In this document: positions 53,457-61,779 of the stretch, in pieces | How positions within the stretch are numbered: the stretch's first letter is position 1 | Layout of the letters: each line of letters begins with the position of its first letter | NCBI GenBank assembly: GCA_944326545.1 | Contig: CALVEH010000001.1 | Location: forward strand, 197,422-261,421 | Length of the DNA: 64,000 nucleotides | Direction: 5' to 3' | Source: Candidatus Gastranaerophilales bacterium | GTDB lineage: Bacteria > Cyanobacteriota > Vampirovibrionia > Gastranaerophilales > Gastranaerophilaceae | The notes under the pieces: model-generated | What the model saw: only the letters and a program-made list of their open reading frames with translations | The model's database searches: none | Told to the model about the DNA's origin: nothing | Made by a program: the position numbers and the translations under genes

Positions 53457-54839
53457 TTATCTGCCTAATTGGCCGAGTGTTTGAAGAATTTGGCTTGTTG
53501 TATCAAATACACGGCTGTTTGCTTCGATAGCTCTTTGTGCAACTACCATTTCTGCAAATTCTGTAGCCAAATCAACGTTTGAACCTTCAAGTACACCTGA
53601 AGAGACGCTACCAAATGCGTTTGAACTGATACTTCCATACAATGCCATACCGCTGTTAGGGCCTGCAGAATATGTGTTGCCGCCTTCTGCAATAAGACCG
53701 TTAGGGTTAACAAAACTTGCAAGTTGTATTTGTAAGTTTGCTGGTTCTACAAGACCGTCATTAATCGTTAAATCATCACCATAAATAACGATACCGCTGT
53801 TTAATGTATATTGGAATATCATTTTTTCAGGGTTGTTAGGATCTTGCATTACACTCAATTTGTCGTTGTTACCGTATGTTACTTCGATAATACCGTTTTC
53901 GTCGATTGTTAATTGTGTGTAGTTTTCAGAGTTTAAGTCACTCAATGTACCTGAGCCTACTGTTTGGTGATAGTGCATAACTTCAGAAGTGTATGTACCG
54001 TCTTCGTTAGCTGAGCCAAAGCCTAAAACTGTAGCAAAGTTTGATTTTGGTGCATCCGGATCATCTAAGTTTCCGTTTGCAAATTCAAGGTTTACGGCGT
54101 CGCCTGCTGTTTCAAAAGAAAGTTGACCGTCATCATTGATTGCAACTGTATAAGCTCCGCCTGCTTGGTCATTGATTGCTTGAACCAAACCTTCAACAGT
54201 CATATCAGGAGTAACGTCTATTACGTGGTTAGTTCTTTGTCCTGCATCATCTATTGATGTGATTGTGAAAGAACCGCCTGTAACACCACCGCTTAAAATA
54301 CCGTTTAATTCATTAAGACGTTTTGTGTTAAGTTGATCAACTGTTGCAGGTGATGTAACTGTTGTAATATATGTTGGAATTTTGATTGGGGTTTCACTTG
54401 ATGATGTACCAAGTGAACTAGCTGTTCCCAATACTTTATCGCCGTTTGCTGTTACAAGGTTACCGTTAGAGTCAACGTTAAAGTTTCCGTCTCTGGTAAA
54501 CAATATACCATCAGTAGATGACATTACTGTAAAGAAACTGCTTCCGTTAATACAAAGGTCTGTGTTTAATCCTGTTGTAAGAGTTGTACCAGCTGAAAAA
54601 TCTCTTGCAATAGATGCTGTTTGTACACCTACACCGATTTGTTTAGGGTTGATACCACCAGAACCGGCACTTGTTGGTGCTTTACCAAATGAAGATGTTC
54701 TGTAATAAACATCAGAAAAGTTTACTTTTGAGGCTTTAAAGCCGATAGTGTTCATGTTTGCAATGTTGTCAGCGACTACAGAAATTTTTGTCTGTCCTGC
54801 ATTCATACCGCCGATTGCAGTGTAAAATGATTGTGTCAT
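53457..54839 (-). CDS. flgE: Flagellar hook protein FlgE
   Basis: Building block of the flagellar hook, exported by the flagellar type III system. 460 residues. N-terminal FYTAIGGMNAGQTKISVVADN then TIGFKASKVNFSDVYY is the conserved rod/hook block and the C-terminal LATEFAEMVVAQRAIEANSRVFDT with LQTLGQLGR is the other; both pack as coiled coil. The middle is the variable D1-D2 domain. FlgF or FlgG are shorter (about 250), so length supports FlgE. Last gene of a fliJ-fliK-flgD-flgE run on the minus strand, with CGGGAGGATTA before ATG. Confidence 0.9.
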   Translation of the reverse strand: MTQSFYTAIGGMNAGQTKISVVADNIANMNTIGFKASKVNFSDVYYRTSSFGKAPTSAGSGGINPKQIGVGVQTASIARDFSAGTTLTTGLNTDLCINGSSFFTVMSSTDGILFTRDGNFNVDSNGNLVTANGDKVLGTASSLGTSSSETPIKIPTYITTVTSPATVDQLNTKRLNELNGILSGGVTGGSFTITSIDDAGQRTNHVIDVTPDMTVEGLVQAINDQAGGAYTVAINDDGQLSFETAGDAVNLEFANGNLDDPDAPKSNFATVLGFGSANEDGTYTSEVMHYHQTVGSGTLSDLNSENYTQLTIDENGIIEVTYGNNDKLSVMQDPNNPEKMIFQYTLNSGIVIYGDDLTINDGLVEPANLQIQLASFVNPNGLIAEGGNTYSAGPNSGMALYGSISSNAFGSVSSGVLEGSNVDLATEFAEMVVAQRAIEANSRVFDTTSQILQTLGQLGR

Positions 54840-54875
54840 TAATCCTCCCGTTTTTTATATAATTAGCTTTTTATT

Positions 54876-55760
54876 TTAAACTCTATTTAGTATTCTTTCT
54901 AAAACATTCTGCTCAGTGCTTCCGCCTGAGTTTCCTGAACCTCCGTTTGAATTGTTGTTTCCATTTCTGTTGAAATCTAAAACAGCAGTTTCTAAGTTAC
55001 CGCTTTCGTTTTGGAACATTTGAAATGCGCTTACAAAGTTTGAAGCAGGAGCTGAGCTGTCTCCTATTTTTCCGTTTGTAATTGCGATTGTATTAAAATC
55101 GCCTTTAGAAATAGTTAATATTCCATTTTCTATTGTTGATTTAACACCTGCTTTTTCAAATTCTTTTTGTAAATCAGCGACAGTCATGTCTTTTGTGATT
55201 TTTATGAATGTGTGTTCTTTTTGTGAACTTGTTGATTTTTGGGTTGTAAGAGTTATGTATCCTTCTGTCAAAGAAGATACATTGTTTAGTTCACTAAGTT
55301 TTTTGTTTGCTATTACGTCAGCTGAGGAAGCCGGAGCTCCGTCTGTCACTGCGGCAACTAAGCCAAGCGGATATTCTTTTCCGTTAACAGTAACGGTTGC
55401 GCTATCACCTGTAAAGTTAGCACTTGTTACAAGACCTGTAATAAGTCTGTATGGGTTGTTAGGGTCAACAACTTGAACAGTTTTGCCAACAAGGCTGTTT
55501 GCTTGTTGAATCATGTTATTGTTGGCAATTGTTTCGTTTAATTCTTGCATTTCTTGCAGTTGTGAGAATTGAGCCTGTTGTGCCAACATCTCTGAGTTGT
55601 CCATAGGGTTGGTTGGATCTTGGTTTTTTAACTGCTCAAGCATAAGCATCAAAAATGCGTCTCCATCAAGTTCTTGCGATGGCGTTTTATTTTTTGATTG
55701 ATTAACAGCCGTGTTGGTCTGCATGCTCACTAATTCTTGTTGTATTGTTGCGTATGACAT
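54876..55760 (-). CDS. flgD: Flagellar hook-cap protein FlgD
   Basis: Scaffold that caps the growing hook, 294 residues. N-terminal block DGDAFLMLMLEQLKNQDPTN, followed by PMDNSEMLAQQAQFSQLQEM, is diagnostic. The rest is the FlgD core with a Gly/Asn/Ser-rich tail. The C-terminus is more variable than typical. Ends 36 bases before flgE and begins 17 bases after fliK. Confidence 0.93.
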   Translation of the reverse strand: MSYATIQQELVSMQTNTAVNQSKNKTPSQELDGDAFLMLMLEQLKNQDPTNPMDNSEMLAQQAQFSQLQEMQELNETIANNNMIQQANSLVGKTVQVVDPNNPYRLITGLVTSANFTGDSATVTVNGKEYPLGLVAAVTDGAPASSADVIANKKLSELNNVSSLTEGYITLTTQKSTSSQKEHTFIKITKDMTVADLQKEFEKAGVKSTIENGILTISKGDFNTIAITNGKIGDSSAPASNFVSAFQMFQNESGNLETAVLDFNRNGNNNSNGGSGNSGGSTEQNVLERILNRV

Positions 55761-55777
55761 TTTCTCTTCCCCTTAAA

Positions 55778-57430
55778 TTAGACTTTATAGTCTACCTTAC
55801 CATTATGTTTTATTATCGTTTGTGTATTTGTCAGTTTTATATTTGATGTTGTGTTTTCAGTTTCTTCAAAATCTGATGTTTCTGCTTCTGTTGGATTATA
55901 AGACGCAGTTGTTGATTGGTTTGTTTGTTGATTGTGGTTGTTTTGATTGCTATCAAATGTTTGATTAAATTGTTCTCTTTCAAAGTTCATTGCGTTGTTT
56001 GCTGATTCTTGTGTGCATTCAACTTTGATGTTATTAACATTGATTCCTTGAGAACTTAAGTTTGATTTTAATGCTTCGACATTTTTGTCGAACAAGTCTT
56101 TCACTTGCTGGTTGTCAGTAAGCATTTTCGCAACAATTCCGTCTTTTGAGTTCATAATTTCTACAGAAACTCTACCAAGATTTTCAGGTTGCAAAATTAT
56201 TGAAACTTTATTTGAACCGCTTTGTTGTATTTGCTCAAATTGCTTGTTAACTTGTTCCATTATGCTGTTTTGATTGAGCTGATTAAGAGGGCTAGAAGAT
56301 GTTTTTGTTGCAACGTTTAATTGTGAATCAAGTTTGTTTACAAAAACATCACTTGTTATGTTAGTTGTGGTTTGTCCGTTGTTGGAATTAGCCTCAACTG
56401 CCATTTTTGCAATTTGTTCTTGAGCGTTATTTTGTGATAGCGATTTACCGTTTTGATTTGAAGATGAATCTGTTGTTTGTGATTGGCTTACAACTGTATT
56501 TGTGTTTTCCAATGAAGTCATTTGAGCTACAGCTTTGTCTTTGATTTTAGAAGTGGTGTCTTTATTTTCTAAACTTGCTGCAGTGTTTTCTTTTACGCTA
56601 GCTGCAACTTCTTCCGTAACCTTAATTACAGGAACTTTATCTGCTTCTGTATCAGCAGGTGTCATTACTTTTGTTATTGTTGTTTCATCAACCGCTTCCG
56701 TATTTTTTGCAGTTGTATTCAATGCATCCTGCTTTAAGTTTTCAAGAGGATTGCCAGATGATTGGTTAGTTGTTTGAATGTTATTTGAAACAGTAGTTTC
56801 TTCACTTTTTTGTGCTTTTTCTAAAATTGCTTTTAGTGTTTTTTCATCAATAACAATATCATCTGTGTTTGCTGATGATTCATAATCTATGTTTGCAATC
56901 AATTGTTCATTTGCAATCAAATTTTGATTGTTGTTTTGTTGTTTTTGAACTGTTGTTATTGCGTTTTCTGCAGTGTTTGTAACTGCTTGTTCGGCAGTTT
57001 GTGCCAGTTGTTGAGGCAACACAGATTCTTGAAGTTGAATAGTTTCTTGAATTTGTTGCAGTTCTGTTTGACTAATTTGTTCTTGTTTTGTATCTGTTTG
57101 TTGTGTTTTGTCTGTTGTTTCTACAGGGTTTGTTTCTTCCGTACTTTTAATGTTTTCTTGTTGTACGGGTTCTTTGGTTTCATTATTAGAGATTTCTTTT
57201 TGCTTTGTATCTGTTTGAGTAGATGTTTCTTTGTTTTTTGTATTTAGTGCGTAATCTTTTTTATCTTTGTTAACAGTATTTTCTGTTTTATCAGCATAAG
57301 ATTTTTTTGCTTTGTCTAATGTGTCAGAAAAAGCGTTTTTATCAGTATTGTAGTCTTTTTTAGAAGAATAGGAATCAGACACTTTTTGAGGTGCCGACAT
57401 TTGTATTATATTTGACAATTCTGTGTTCAC
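55778..57430 (-). CDS. fliK: Flagellar hook-length control protein FliK
   Basis: Measures hook length and triggers the switch to filament export. 550 residues. The first 370 are Gln/Thr/Asn/Glu-rich and low in complexity, as expected for the ruler region. The C-terminal Flg_hook domain (about 385-480) carries KVSIILQPENLGRVSVEI followed by AKMLTDNQQVKDLFDKNVEA; this is the secretion-switch part. GTG start at 57430 is chosen because GAGGA lies six bases ahead; a TTG 18 bases upstream overlaps that site. Confidence 0.88.
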   Translation of the reverse strand: MNTELSNIIQMSAPQKVSDSYSSKKDYNTDKNAFSDTLDKAKKSYADKTENTVNKDKKDYALNTKNKETSTQTDTKQKEISNNETKEPVQQENIKSTEETNPVETTDKTQQTDTKQEQISQTELQQIQETIQLQESVLPQQLAQTAEQAVTNTAENAITTVQKQQNNNQNLIANEQLIANIDYESSANTDDIVIDEKTLKAILEKAQKSEETTVSNNIQTTNQSSGNPLENLKQDALNTTAKNTEAVDETTITKVMTPADTEADKVPVIKVTEEVAASVKENTAASLENKDTTSKIKDKAVAQMTSLENTNTVVSQSQTTDSSSNQNGKSLSQNNAQEQIAKMAVEANSNNGQTTTNITSDVFVNKLDSQLNVATKTSSSPLNQLNQNSIMEQVNKQFEQIQQSGSNKVSIILQPENLGRVSVEIMNSKDGIVAKMLTDNQQVKDLFDKNVEALKSNLSSQGINVNNIKVECTQESANNAMNFEREQFNQTFDSNQNNHNQQTNQSTTASYNPTEAETSDFEETENTTSNIKLTNTQTIIKHNGKVDYKV

Positions 57431-57464
57431 TCTTATTCCTCTTCCCAATACTTTTTGACTTTAT

Positions 57465-57911
57465 TTATACTCTTGCATACCTTGCAGATGCGATGTCATC
57501 TAATTCTCTAGATTGATAATAATCGTATGCTTGATAGTATTTCTTTTGTTGATTTTCTTTTAGTTTTTCTAAAACCTTTTTCTCTTTCAAAACTTCATTA
57601 ACTTCTTTTCTTTTAAGTTCAAGTACTTTGTTGATGTTTTGTATAACAACTTTTTGGTTAGAAATATCAACAATGAGCTTGTTTATAAAATCTTTGTATC
57701 TTTGAACTTCGATTAAATCCAAATCATTCCCGCTTTGAAATACGTTCATCAATGCTTCGTTAATTTCCAGTTGATAACCTTCAAGCGTTCTTTGTTTTTG
57801 TACAGCTTCTTGCAAGCCTCGTTGAACTTTTGACAATTCCAAAAGCTTTTGCTCTAGCAGTTTTTCTTTAATATCAAGTACGACCTGAAGTCTAAATTGA
57901 AATTTTTTCAA
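57465..57911 (-). CDS. fliJ: Flagellar export chaperone FliJ
   Basis: Soluble coiled-coil component of the flagellar export apparatus that links ATPase FliI to the gate. 148 residues, almost entirely alpha-helical with FRLQVVLDIKEKLLEQKLLE near the N-terminus and KKVLEKLKENQQKKYYQAYD near the end. TTG start with AGAGGTAAGG before it. First gene of the fliJ-fliK-flgD-flgE operon. No fliI or fliH is in the window, although a neighbouring one would be usual. Confidence 0.82.
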   Translation of the reverse strand: MKKFQFRLQVVLDIKEKLLEQKLLELSKVQRGLQEAVQKQRTLEGYQLEINEALMNVFQSGNDLDLIEVQRYKDFINKLIVDISNQKVVIQNINKVLELKRKEVNEVLKEKKVLEKLKENQQKKYYQAYDYYQSRELDDIASARYARV

Positions 57912-58132
57912 ACCTTACCTCTTTATTTATTTTTTTTACCAAGTCTTAAATATTTGCATGCAAAAAGATATTATTTGCACAAATTATATATATACAGGGT
58001 ACTACATGTGTATTTTTTGCTAAATCCTCTAAAAAAATGATTTATGAACATGAAAGTAGCTTTGTTAAAAAATAAACAACCTTTATTATTTGATATAAAA
58101 TAGTGATGATGATACATAGAGGAATTTAAAAT

Positions 58133-59422
58133 ATGGAAAGACCAATAAAATCAATTATTCTTGCTGCCGGTAAGGGTACAAGAATGAAATCTGAAACACC
58201 AAAAGTTTTGCATAAAATTTTTAACAAAGAACTTTTGGGTTATGTAATCGACGCTGTGAACGGTACAAATCTAGCACAAGAAAATTATGTAATAGTGGGA
58301 CATTGTGCTGAACAAGTAGAAAAATATGTTACAGATACATATAAAAATGCAAAATGCCGTTTGCAATCTCCTCAGTTGGGTACAGGTCATGCTGCTTTTC
58401 AAGCTTATGAGGATTTAAAAGGTTTTGATGGTGAAGTCTTGATTCTTTGCGGTGATACACCTTTGATTACGTCAGAAACTTTGACAAAATTTATTGATGC
58501 TCACAGAAAAAACAATGCTGCGCTTACTGTTATGTCTGCAGTATTTAATGATCCAACAAATTACGGACGTATTGTGAGAGATGAAAAAGGCGATTTAAAA
58601 GCTATTGTTGAAGAAAAAGATGCATCAGATGCTCAAAAAAAGATTAAAGAAATAAATACAGGCGTGTATTTGCTTGATTGGGCAAAAGTTCACGAAGCGT
58701 TTTTAAATTTGGATTCAAACAATGCTCAAAATGAGTATTACCTTACAGATATTGTTAAATGGACTATTTCTCAAGGTTTAAAAGCTCAATCTTATATTCT
58801 CGAAAATAATGAAGAATCTTATGGTATAAACTCTAAAAAACATCTTGCACAGGCTTTTAAAATTCTTAAAGAAAGAGTTATTGATAAGTTTCTTGATGAC
58901 GGAGTTACAATCGTTGACCCTGATACAACTTATATTTCACCGGAAACTGAGATTGAAGCTGATACTATAATTTATCCTTGTACTTATATCGAAGGTAAAA
59001 ACAAAATCGGTAAAGATTGCAAAATAGGACCATTCGCAAGATTAAGAGGTGATGTTGAGCTTGGCAACGGTGTTAAAATAGGCAACTTTGTCGAAATCAA
59101 AAAAACAAAAATTAAAGACCATACAAATGTATGCCATTTAAGTTATGTGGGCGACAGTACTTTAGGAAGTAACGTAAACATTGGTGCCGGTACAATTACT
59201 GCAAATTACAATCACATTACAAAAGAAAAATTTAAAACAGTGATTGATGACAATGCGTCAACAGGTTCTAATTCTGTATTGGTAGCACCTGTTCATGTTG
59301 GTGAAAATGCTTCTATTGGGGCAGGTTCTGTTATCAGCAAAGATGTAGAAGCTAATGCCCTTGGCTTAACAAGAGCTCCTTTAAAGATTTTAAAGGGCTG
59401 GTTTGATCGTGTAAAAAAATAG
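58133..59422 (+). CDS. glmU: Bifunctional GlmU (GlcNAc-1-P uridyltransferase / GlcN-1-P acetyltransferase)
   Basis: Makes UDP-GlcNAc for peptidoglycan and LPS. 429 residues. Uridyltransferase half: LAAGKGTRMKS at 10-20, LGTGHAA, CGDTPLI, EEKDAS and INTGVYL; left-handed beta-helix acetyltransferase half: GNFVEIKKTKI, HLSYVGDSTLGSNVNIGAGT (continuing ITANYN), and SNSVLVAPVHVGENASIGAG. It is about 25 residues shorter than E. coli GlmU at the C-terminus, so the terminal extension is reduced, but core sites are complete. GAGGAA lies ahead of the ATG. Confidence 0.96.
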   Translation: MERPIKSIILAAGKGTRMKSETPKVLHKIFNKELLGYVIDAVNGTNLAQENYVIVGHCAEQVEKYVTDTYKNAKCRLQSPQLGTGHAAFQAYEDLKGFDGEVLILCGDTPLITSETLTKFIDAHRKNNAALTVMSAVFNDPTNYGRIVRDEKGDLKAIVEEKDASDAQKKIKEINTGVYLLDWAKVHEAFLNLDSNNAQNEYYLTDIVKWTISQGLKAQSYILENNEESYGINSKKHLAQAFKILKERVIDKFLDDGVTIVDPDTTYISPETEIEADTIIYPCTYIEGKNKIGKDCKIGPFARLRGDVELGNGVKIGNFVEIKKTKIKDHTNVCHLSYVGDSTLGSNVNIGAGTITANYNHITKEKFKTVIDDNASTGSNSVLVAPVHVGENASIGAGSVISKDVEANALGLTRAPLKILKGWFDRVKK

Positions 59423-59447
59423 TTTGTACATAATATTTGTGTTAAGA

Positions 59448-59488
59448 AGGAGAAATAAATGTAAAAAAGACATTTATTTCTCTTTTTT
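59448..59488 (+). terminator. terminator of glmU
   Basis: Thirteen-base perfect stem GAGAAATAAATGT / ACATTTATTTCTC with seven-base loop and T6. Confidence 0.95.
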
Positions 59489-59991
59489 ATAACTGTATAT
59501 CTGATTTTACAAAATAAGATTACAAAATTTTAACGGATATTATTTTTATAAACAAAGATTAAATACTCTTGTATTCATGGTTTCAAGTGTTTTTTAAGAA
59601 TTCTAAAAAAAATAATGTAAAACTTTTGTTACCCCCCTTGAAACATAAGTCATTATTGGTTTTTGCGTGTTGCTACATAAGTAAAATTGTAAATTAAAAA
59701 GCATGCGGAAAATAAAAATTGCCCATTCAATTGAAATTTGTTTTAATATTGTAATCATAAGAAGTTAACAGTTCGGATGACTAATTAAAAAATTATTTCA
59801 TATAAAAAAGTGAAAAATTTTTCGGGGATGACATTGTTATGTCTTTTTTACATAACAAGTGTAAAAACTACCCTTATTCTGGACAACTTGTTAGTGGTAA
59901 AGATTTACACCATTTAATCGATAAAAAATAGTCAAAAGATTTTTATAATGATAGATGAGATTAGAATCTGTCAGTTTTGGAGGATAAGACT
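59489..59991. other. cobO upstream region, no gene seen
   Basis: About 500 AT-rich bases. No cobalamin riboswitch box was found. The plus strand has an inverted repeat TTGTTATGT / ACATAACAA (59834-59858) with extra outer pairs, about 130 bases before cobO. TATAAT at 59944-59949 is the likely cobO -10. A run of six C lies near 59630. GGAGG at 59979-59983 is the ribosome site. Confidence 0.5.
59944..59949 (+). promoter_or_regulatory. -10 box of cobO
   Basis: TATAAT in TTTTATAATG, about 43 bases before the TTG start and 30 before GGAGG; no convincing -35. Confidence 0.45.
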
Positions 59992-60525
59992 TTGTTAGAA
60001 CATGGTTATATTCAAATTTACACAGGGGACGGTAAAGGAAAAACTACAGCATCTTTGGGTTTGGCTTTACGTGCTTTAGGTCATGGTTGGAAAGTTCTTG
60101 TTATCCAATTTACAAAAGGTGACTCTGGTACTACTTATGGAGAAATTGCTTCTGCAGGTCAGTTTTTGCCTAATCTTGAAGTTCACCAGTTTGGTATGGA
60201 CAGAGTTGTTTACAAACACAATGTTTGTATGGAGGACTACAAAGAAGCTAAAAAAGGTTGGGAATTAGCAAAACAAGCTATTCAAAGCGGCGAATACCAA
60301 CTTGTTATCTTGGATGAAATCAACATTTGCGTTGCAATGAATATGATTAAAGTATCTGAGATTAAAGAAGTTTTAATGAATAAACCGGAAAGCCTCGAAA
60401 TCGTATTAACTGGCAGATATGCTCACCCTGAGCTTGTTGCTATGGCTCATCTGGTTACTGAAATGAAGCCTATTAAACACTACTTTGATATGGGTGTTAT
60501 GGCTAGACAAGGTATCGAATATTAA
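59992..60525 (+). CDS. cobO: Cob(I)yrinic acid a,c-diamide adenosyltransferase
   Basis: Transfers the 5'-deoxyadenosyl group from ATP to the corrin cobalt, making adenosylcobalamin. 177 residues. P-loop GDGKGKTTASLG at 12-23, LVIQFTKGDSGT, ILDEINICVAMNM and VLTGRYAHPELV are CobA/CobO blocks. TTG start at 59992 is used because GGAGG sits eight bases ahead; an in-frame TTG at 59977 overlaps that site. It serves NrdJ (19829-21853), the class II ribonucleotide reductase. No other cobalamin gene is in the window, so this may be a salvage activity. Confidence 0.93.
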   Translation: MLEHGYIQIYTGDGKGKTTASLGLALRALGHGWKVLVIQFTKGDSGTTYGEIASAGQFLPNLEVHQFGMDRVVYKHNVCMEDYKEAKKGWELAKQAIQSGEYQLVILDEINICVAMNMIKVSEIKEVLMNKPESLEIVLTGRYAHPELVAMAHLVTEMKPIKHYFDMGVMARQGIEY

Positions 60526-60569
60526 CGCACTACTTAGTTAGGCGTAAATATACGGAGAAATGGGGAAAT

Positions 60570-60604
60570 ATGGGAGGTTTGTTTCAAAACTCCCTTTTTT
60601 TTGC
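60570..60604 (+). terminator. terminator of cobO
   Basis: GGGAG-GTTT / AAAC-TCCC style stem (one bulge) and T8, 45 bases beyond the cobO stop. Confidence 0.8.
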
Positions 60605-60680
60605 GGATTTTGGCAAGTGCGCCGAGTGAGGCTATGCCGAACCCAGCACGTCCTGTGAGGCGGGACGGTGACTCCCGCCG
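60605..60680. other. GC-rich hairpin block after cobO terminator
   Basis: An island of GC-rich sequence in AT-rich surroundings. GGCGGGA-CGGTGAC-TCCCGCC is a 7-bp stem at about 60660-60680; CGTCC and GGACG offer an alternative pairing; GGCA-...-TGCC lies near 60615-60640. A minus-strand open frame (60534-60716) across it looks spurious. Likely structured RNA or a repeat fragment. Confidence 0.4.
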
Positions 60681-60755
60681 AACTGCCAATAATCCAAGAT
60701 TTTTATAAGGTTTCAATATCTTTGCCTACTATATAAAAAAATTGTATTTGTCTAA

Positions 60756-60809
60756 CGTCACGGAAACACAATGAAAAAAATAAAGAATCATAAATCATTA
60801 AATAGTGAC
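60756..60809. repeat. GTCAC/GTGAC repeat, copy 1
   Basis: 54-bp element from CGTCACGG to AGTGAC. The ends GTCAC and GTGAC are inverted, so it can form a stem. The interior is A-rich. Confidence 0.9.
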
Positions 60810-60893
60810 TTTGCTCCGAACTGCCAATAATCCAAGATTTTTATAAGGTTTCAATATCTTTGCCTACTATATAAAAAATTTGTATTTGTCTAG

Positions 60894-60946
60894 CGTCACG
60901 GAAATGCAATGAAAAAATGAAGAACCATTGATTGTTAGATAGTGAC
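60894..60946. repeat. GTCAC/GTGAC repeat, copy 2
   Basis: Second copy with about nine internal differences from copy 1, mainly in the second half, including GAAGAACCATTG. Ends are conserved. Confidence 0.88.
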
Positions 60947-60981
60947 TTGAGTTTTATATGTTGCTAAAACCTTATATATAC

Positions 60982-61035
60982 TGCCTTTTTGCTTTTTATT
61001 AAGAAATGTTACGCTGTTTTGAATCAAAAAGGCAA
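60982..61035 (+). promoter_or_regulatory. upstream block of ncRNA candidate B
   Basis: GCCTTTTTG and CAAAAAGGC (9 bp) flank a 35-base segment containing TTAAGAAATGTTACG. The motifs GTTACG and GGCAATT recur upstream of copy A near 23381-23342. Confidence 0.4.
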
Positions 61036-61065
61036 TTATTTAAGAAGTAAATACTTTATATATAT

Positions 61066-61242
61066 ACGAGAGATAAAAAAGAGAAAGAGAAAAAAGTTTA
61101 TCACTTGTAAAGAGAATTAAGAGAAATAGATTTTTTTATAACATACACACTGACCTACCAAACACTAACCTACACTTACACTTACTTACACACGAGGAAT
61201 CAAAAAAGATTCGACGGGATTCATTATGAATCCCTTTTTTTT
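61066..61242 (+). ncRNA. candidate structured non-coding RNA, copy B
   Basis: Homologue of the minus-strand element at 23074-23310. TTTATATATA is followed by ACGAGAGATA, AGAGAA and AGAGAAAA, then a G-poor, A/C-rich stretch (61136-61193, containing TACACTTACACTTAC), then ACGAGGAATC-AAAAAA-GATTC as a hairpin and GGGATTC-ATTAT-GAATCCC with T8 as terminator. The second hairpin differs in sequence from copy A but not in position. It lies between repeat copies 2 and 3. No open frame. Confidence 0.55.
61216..61242 (+). terminator. terminator of ncRNA candidate B
   Basis: Perfect palindrome GGGATTCATTATGAATCCC followed by T8. Confidence 0.88.
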
Positions 61243-61246
61243 GCCT

Positions 61247-61281
61247 TCTTTTCTTAGCGAGCTGAGGCGAGCTAAAGAAAA
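61247..61281 (+). other. hairpin after ncRNA candidate B
   Basis: TTTTCTTAGC can pair with GCTAAAGAAAA (one bulge), directly past the B terminator and next to repeat copy 3. Confidence 0.45.
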
Positions 61282-61284
61282 TGG

Positions 61285-61337
61285 CGTCACGGAAATGCAA
61301 TGAAAAAACAAAGAATCATAGATTATTAAATAGTGAC
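61285..61337. repeat. GTCAC/GTGAC repeat, copy 3
   Basis: 53-bp copy, preceded by ATGG, with interior AATCATAGATTATT. Same ends as the others. Confidence 0.9.
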
Positions 61338-61374
61338 TTTGTTTCGAACTACCATCCAAGATTTTAGAAAATGG

Positions 61375-61428
61375 CGTCACGGAAACACAATGAAAAAAAT
61401 AAAGAACCATAGATTATTAAATAGTGAC
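61375..61428. repeat. GTCAC/GTGAC repeat, copy 4
   Basis: 54-bp copy starting 90 bases after copy 3, also preceded by AAAATGG. Its start (CGTCACGGAAACACAATG) equals copies 1 and 5. Confidence 0.9.
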
Positions 61429-61585
61429 TTTGTTTTAAACTGCCAATAATCCAAGATTTTTATATGGCTTCAATACCTTTATTTGCTATAACTTTGAACA
61501 CTTCGTTTATAGAAGACAAGTCGGTATGTTTTTTATATGGCTTCAATATCTTTGCGAGCTATATAAAAAACTTGTATTTGTCTAG

Positions 61586-61637
61586 CGTCACGGAAACACA
61601 ATGAAAAAACAAAGAATCATAGATTATAAATAGTGAC
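61586..61637. repeat. GTCAC/GTGAC repeat, copy 5
   Basis: 52-bp copy with one base deleted in the second half relative to copy 3. It is preceded by the TTGTATTTGTCTAG segment that also precedes copies 1 and 2. Confidence 0.9.
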
Positions 61638-61779
61638 TTTTTAATACGTATTTGTTTTGTATGAAAATCAACCAAATGGTGTATATTCCACATTGCGAAA
61701 ATGTGAAATTATATTAGTAGTAAAAAATTAGGGATAGTATATTTTTTATAAAACGTATCGAAATCGGGAGAGGTAAGAT

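Larger units (their letters stand above)
60681..60956. repeat. two tandem 138-bp composite repeats
   Basis: Each unit begins with AACTGCCAATAATCCAAG (60681 and 60819), runs through an AT-rich segment with TATATAAAAAA and TTGTATTTGTCTA, and ends with a 53-54 bp element that starts CGTCACGG (60756 and 60894). Both landmarks are exactly 138 bp apart, so this is a true tandem duplication. Confidence 0.9.

Noticed and set aside
59489-59991. Cobalamin riboswitch upstream of cobO
   Set aside because: No B12 box is visible; only a short inverted repeat and a TATAAT box were found.
60534-60716. Minus-strand open frame of 60 codons across the GC-rich hairpin block
   Set aside because: It covers terminator and hairpin sequence, has no ribosome site, and similar artefactual frames arise where hairpins and repeats are translated.
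61186-61410. Minus-strand open frame of 74 codons
   Set aside because: It spans terminator B and two repeat copies; repeated peptides in it come only from the DNA repeat.
60756-61637. CRISPR-like regularity of the five short repeats
   Set aside because: Spacers vary widely (about 37 to 340 bases), two repeats sit in a tandem duplication, and no cas genes occur.
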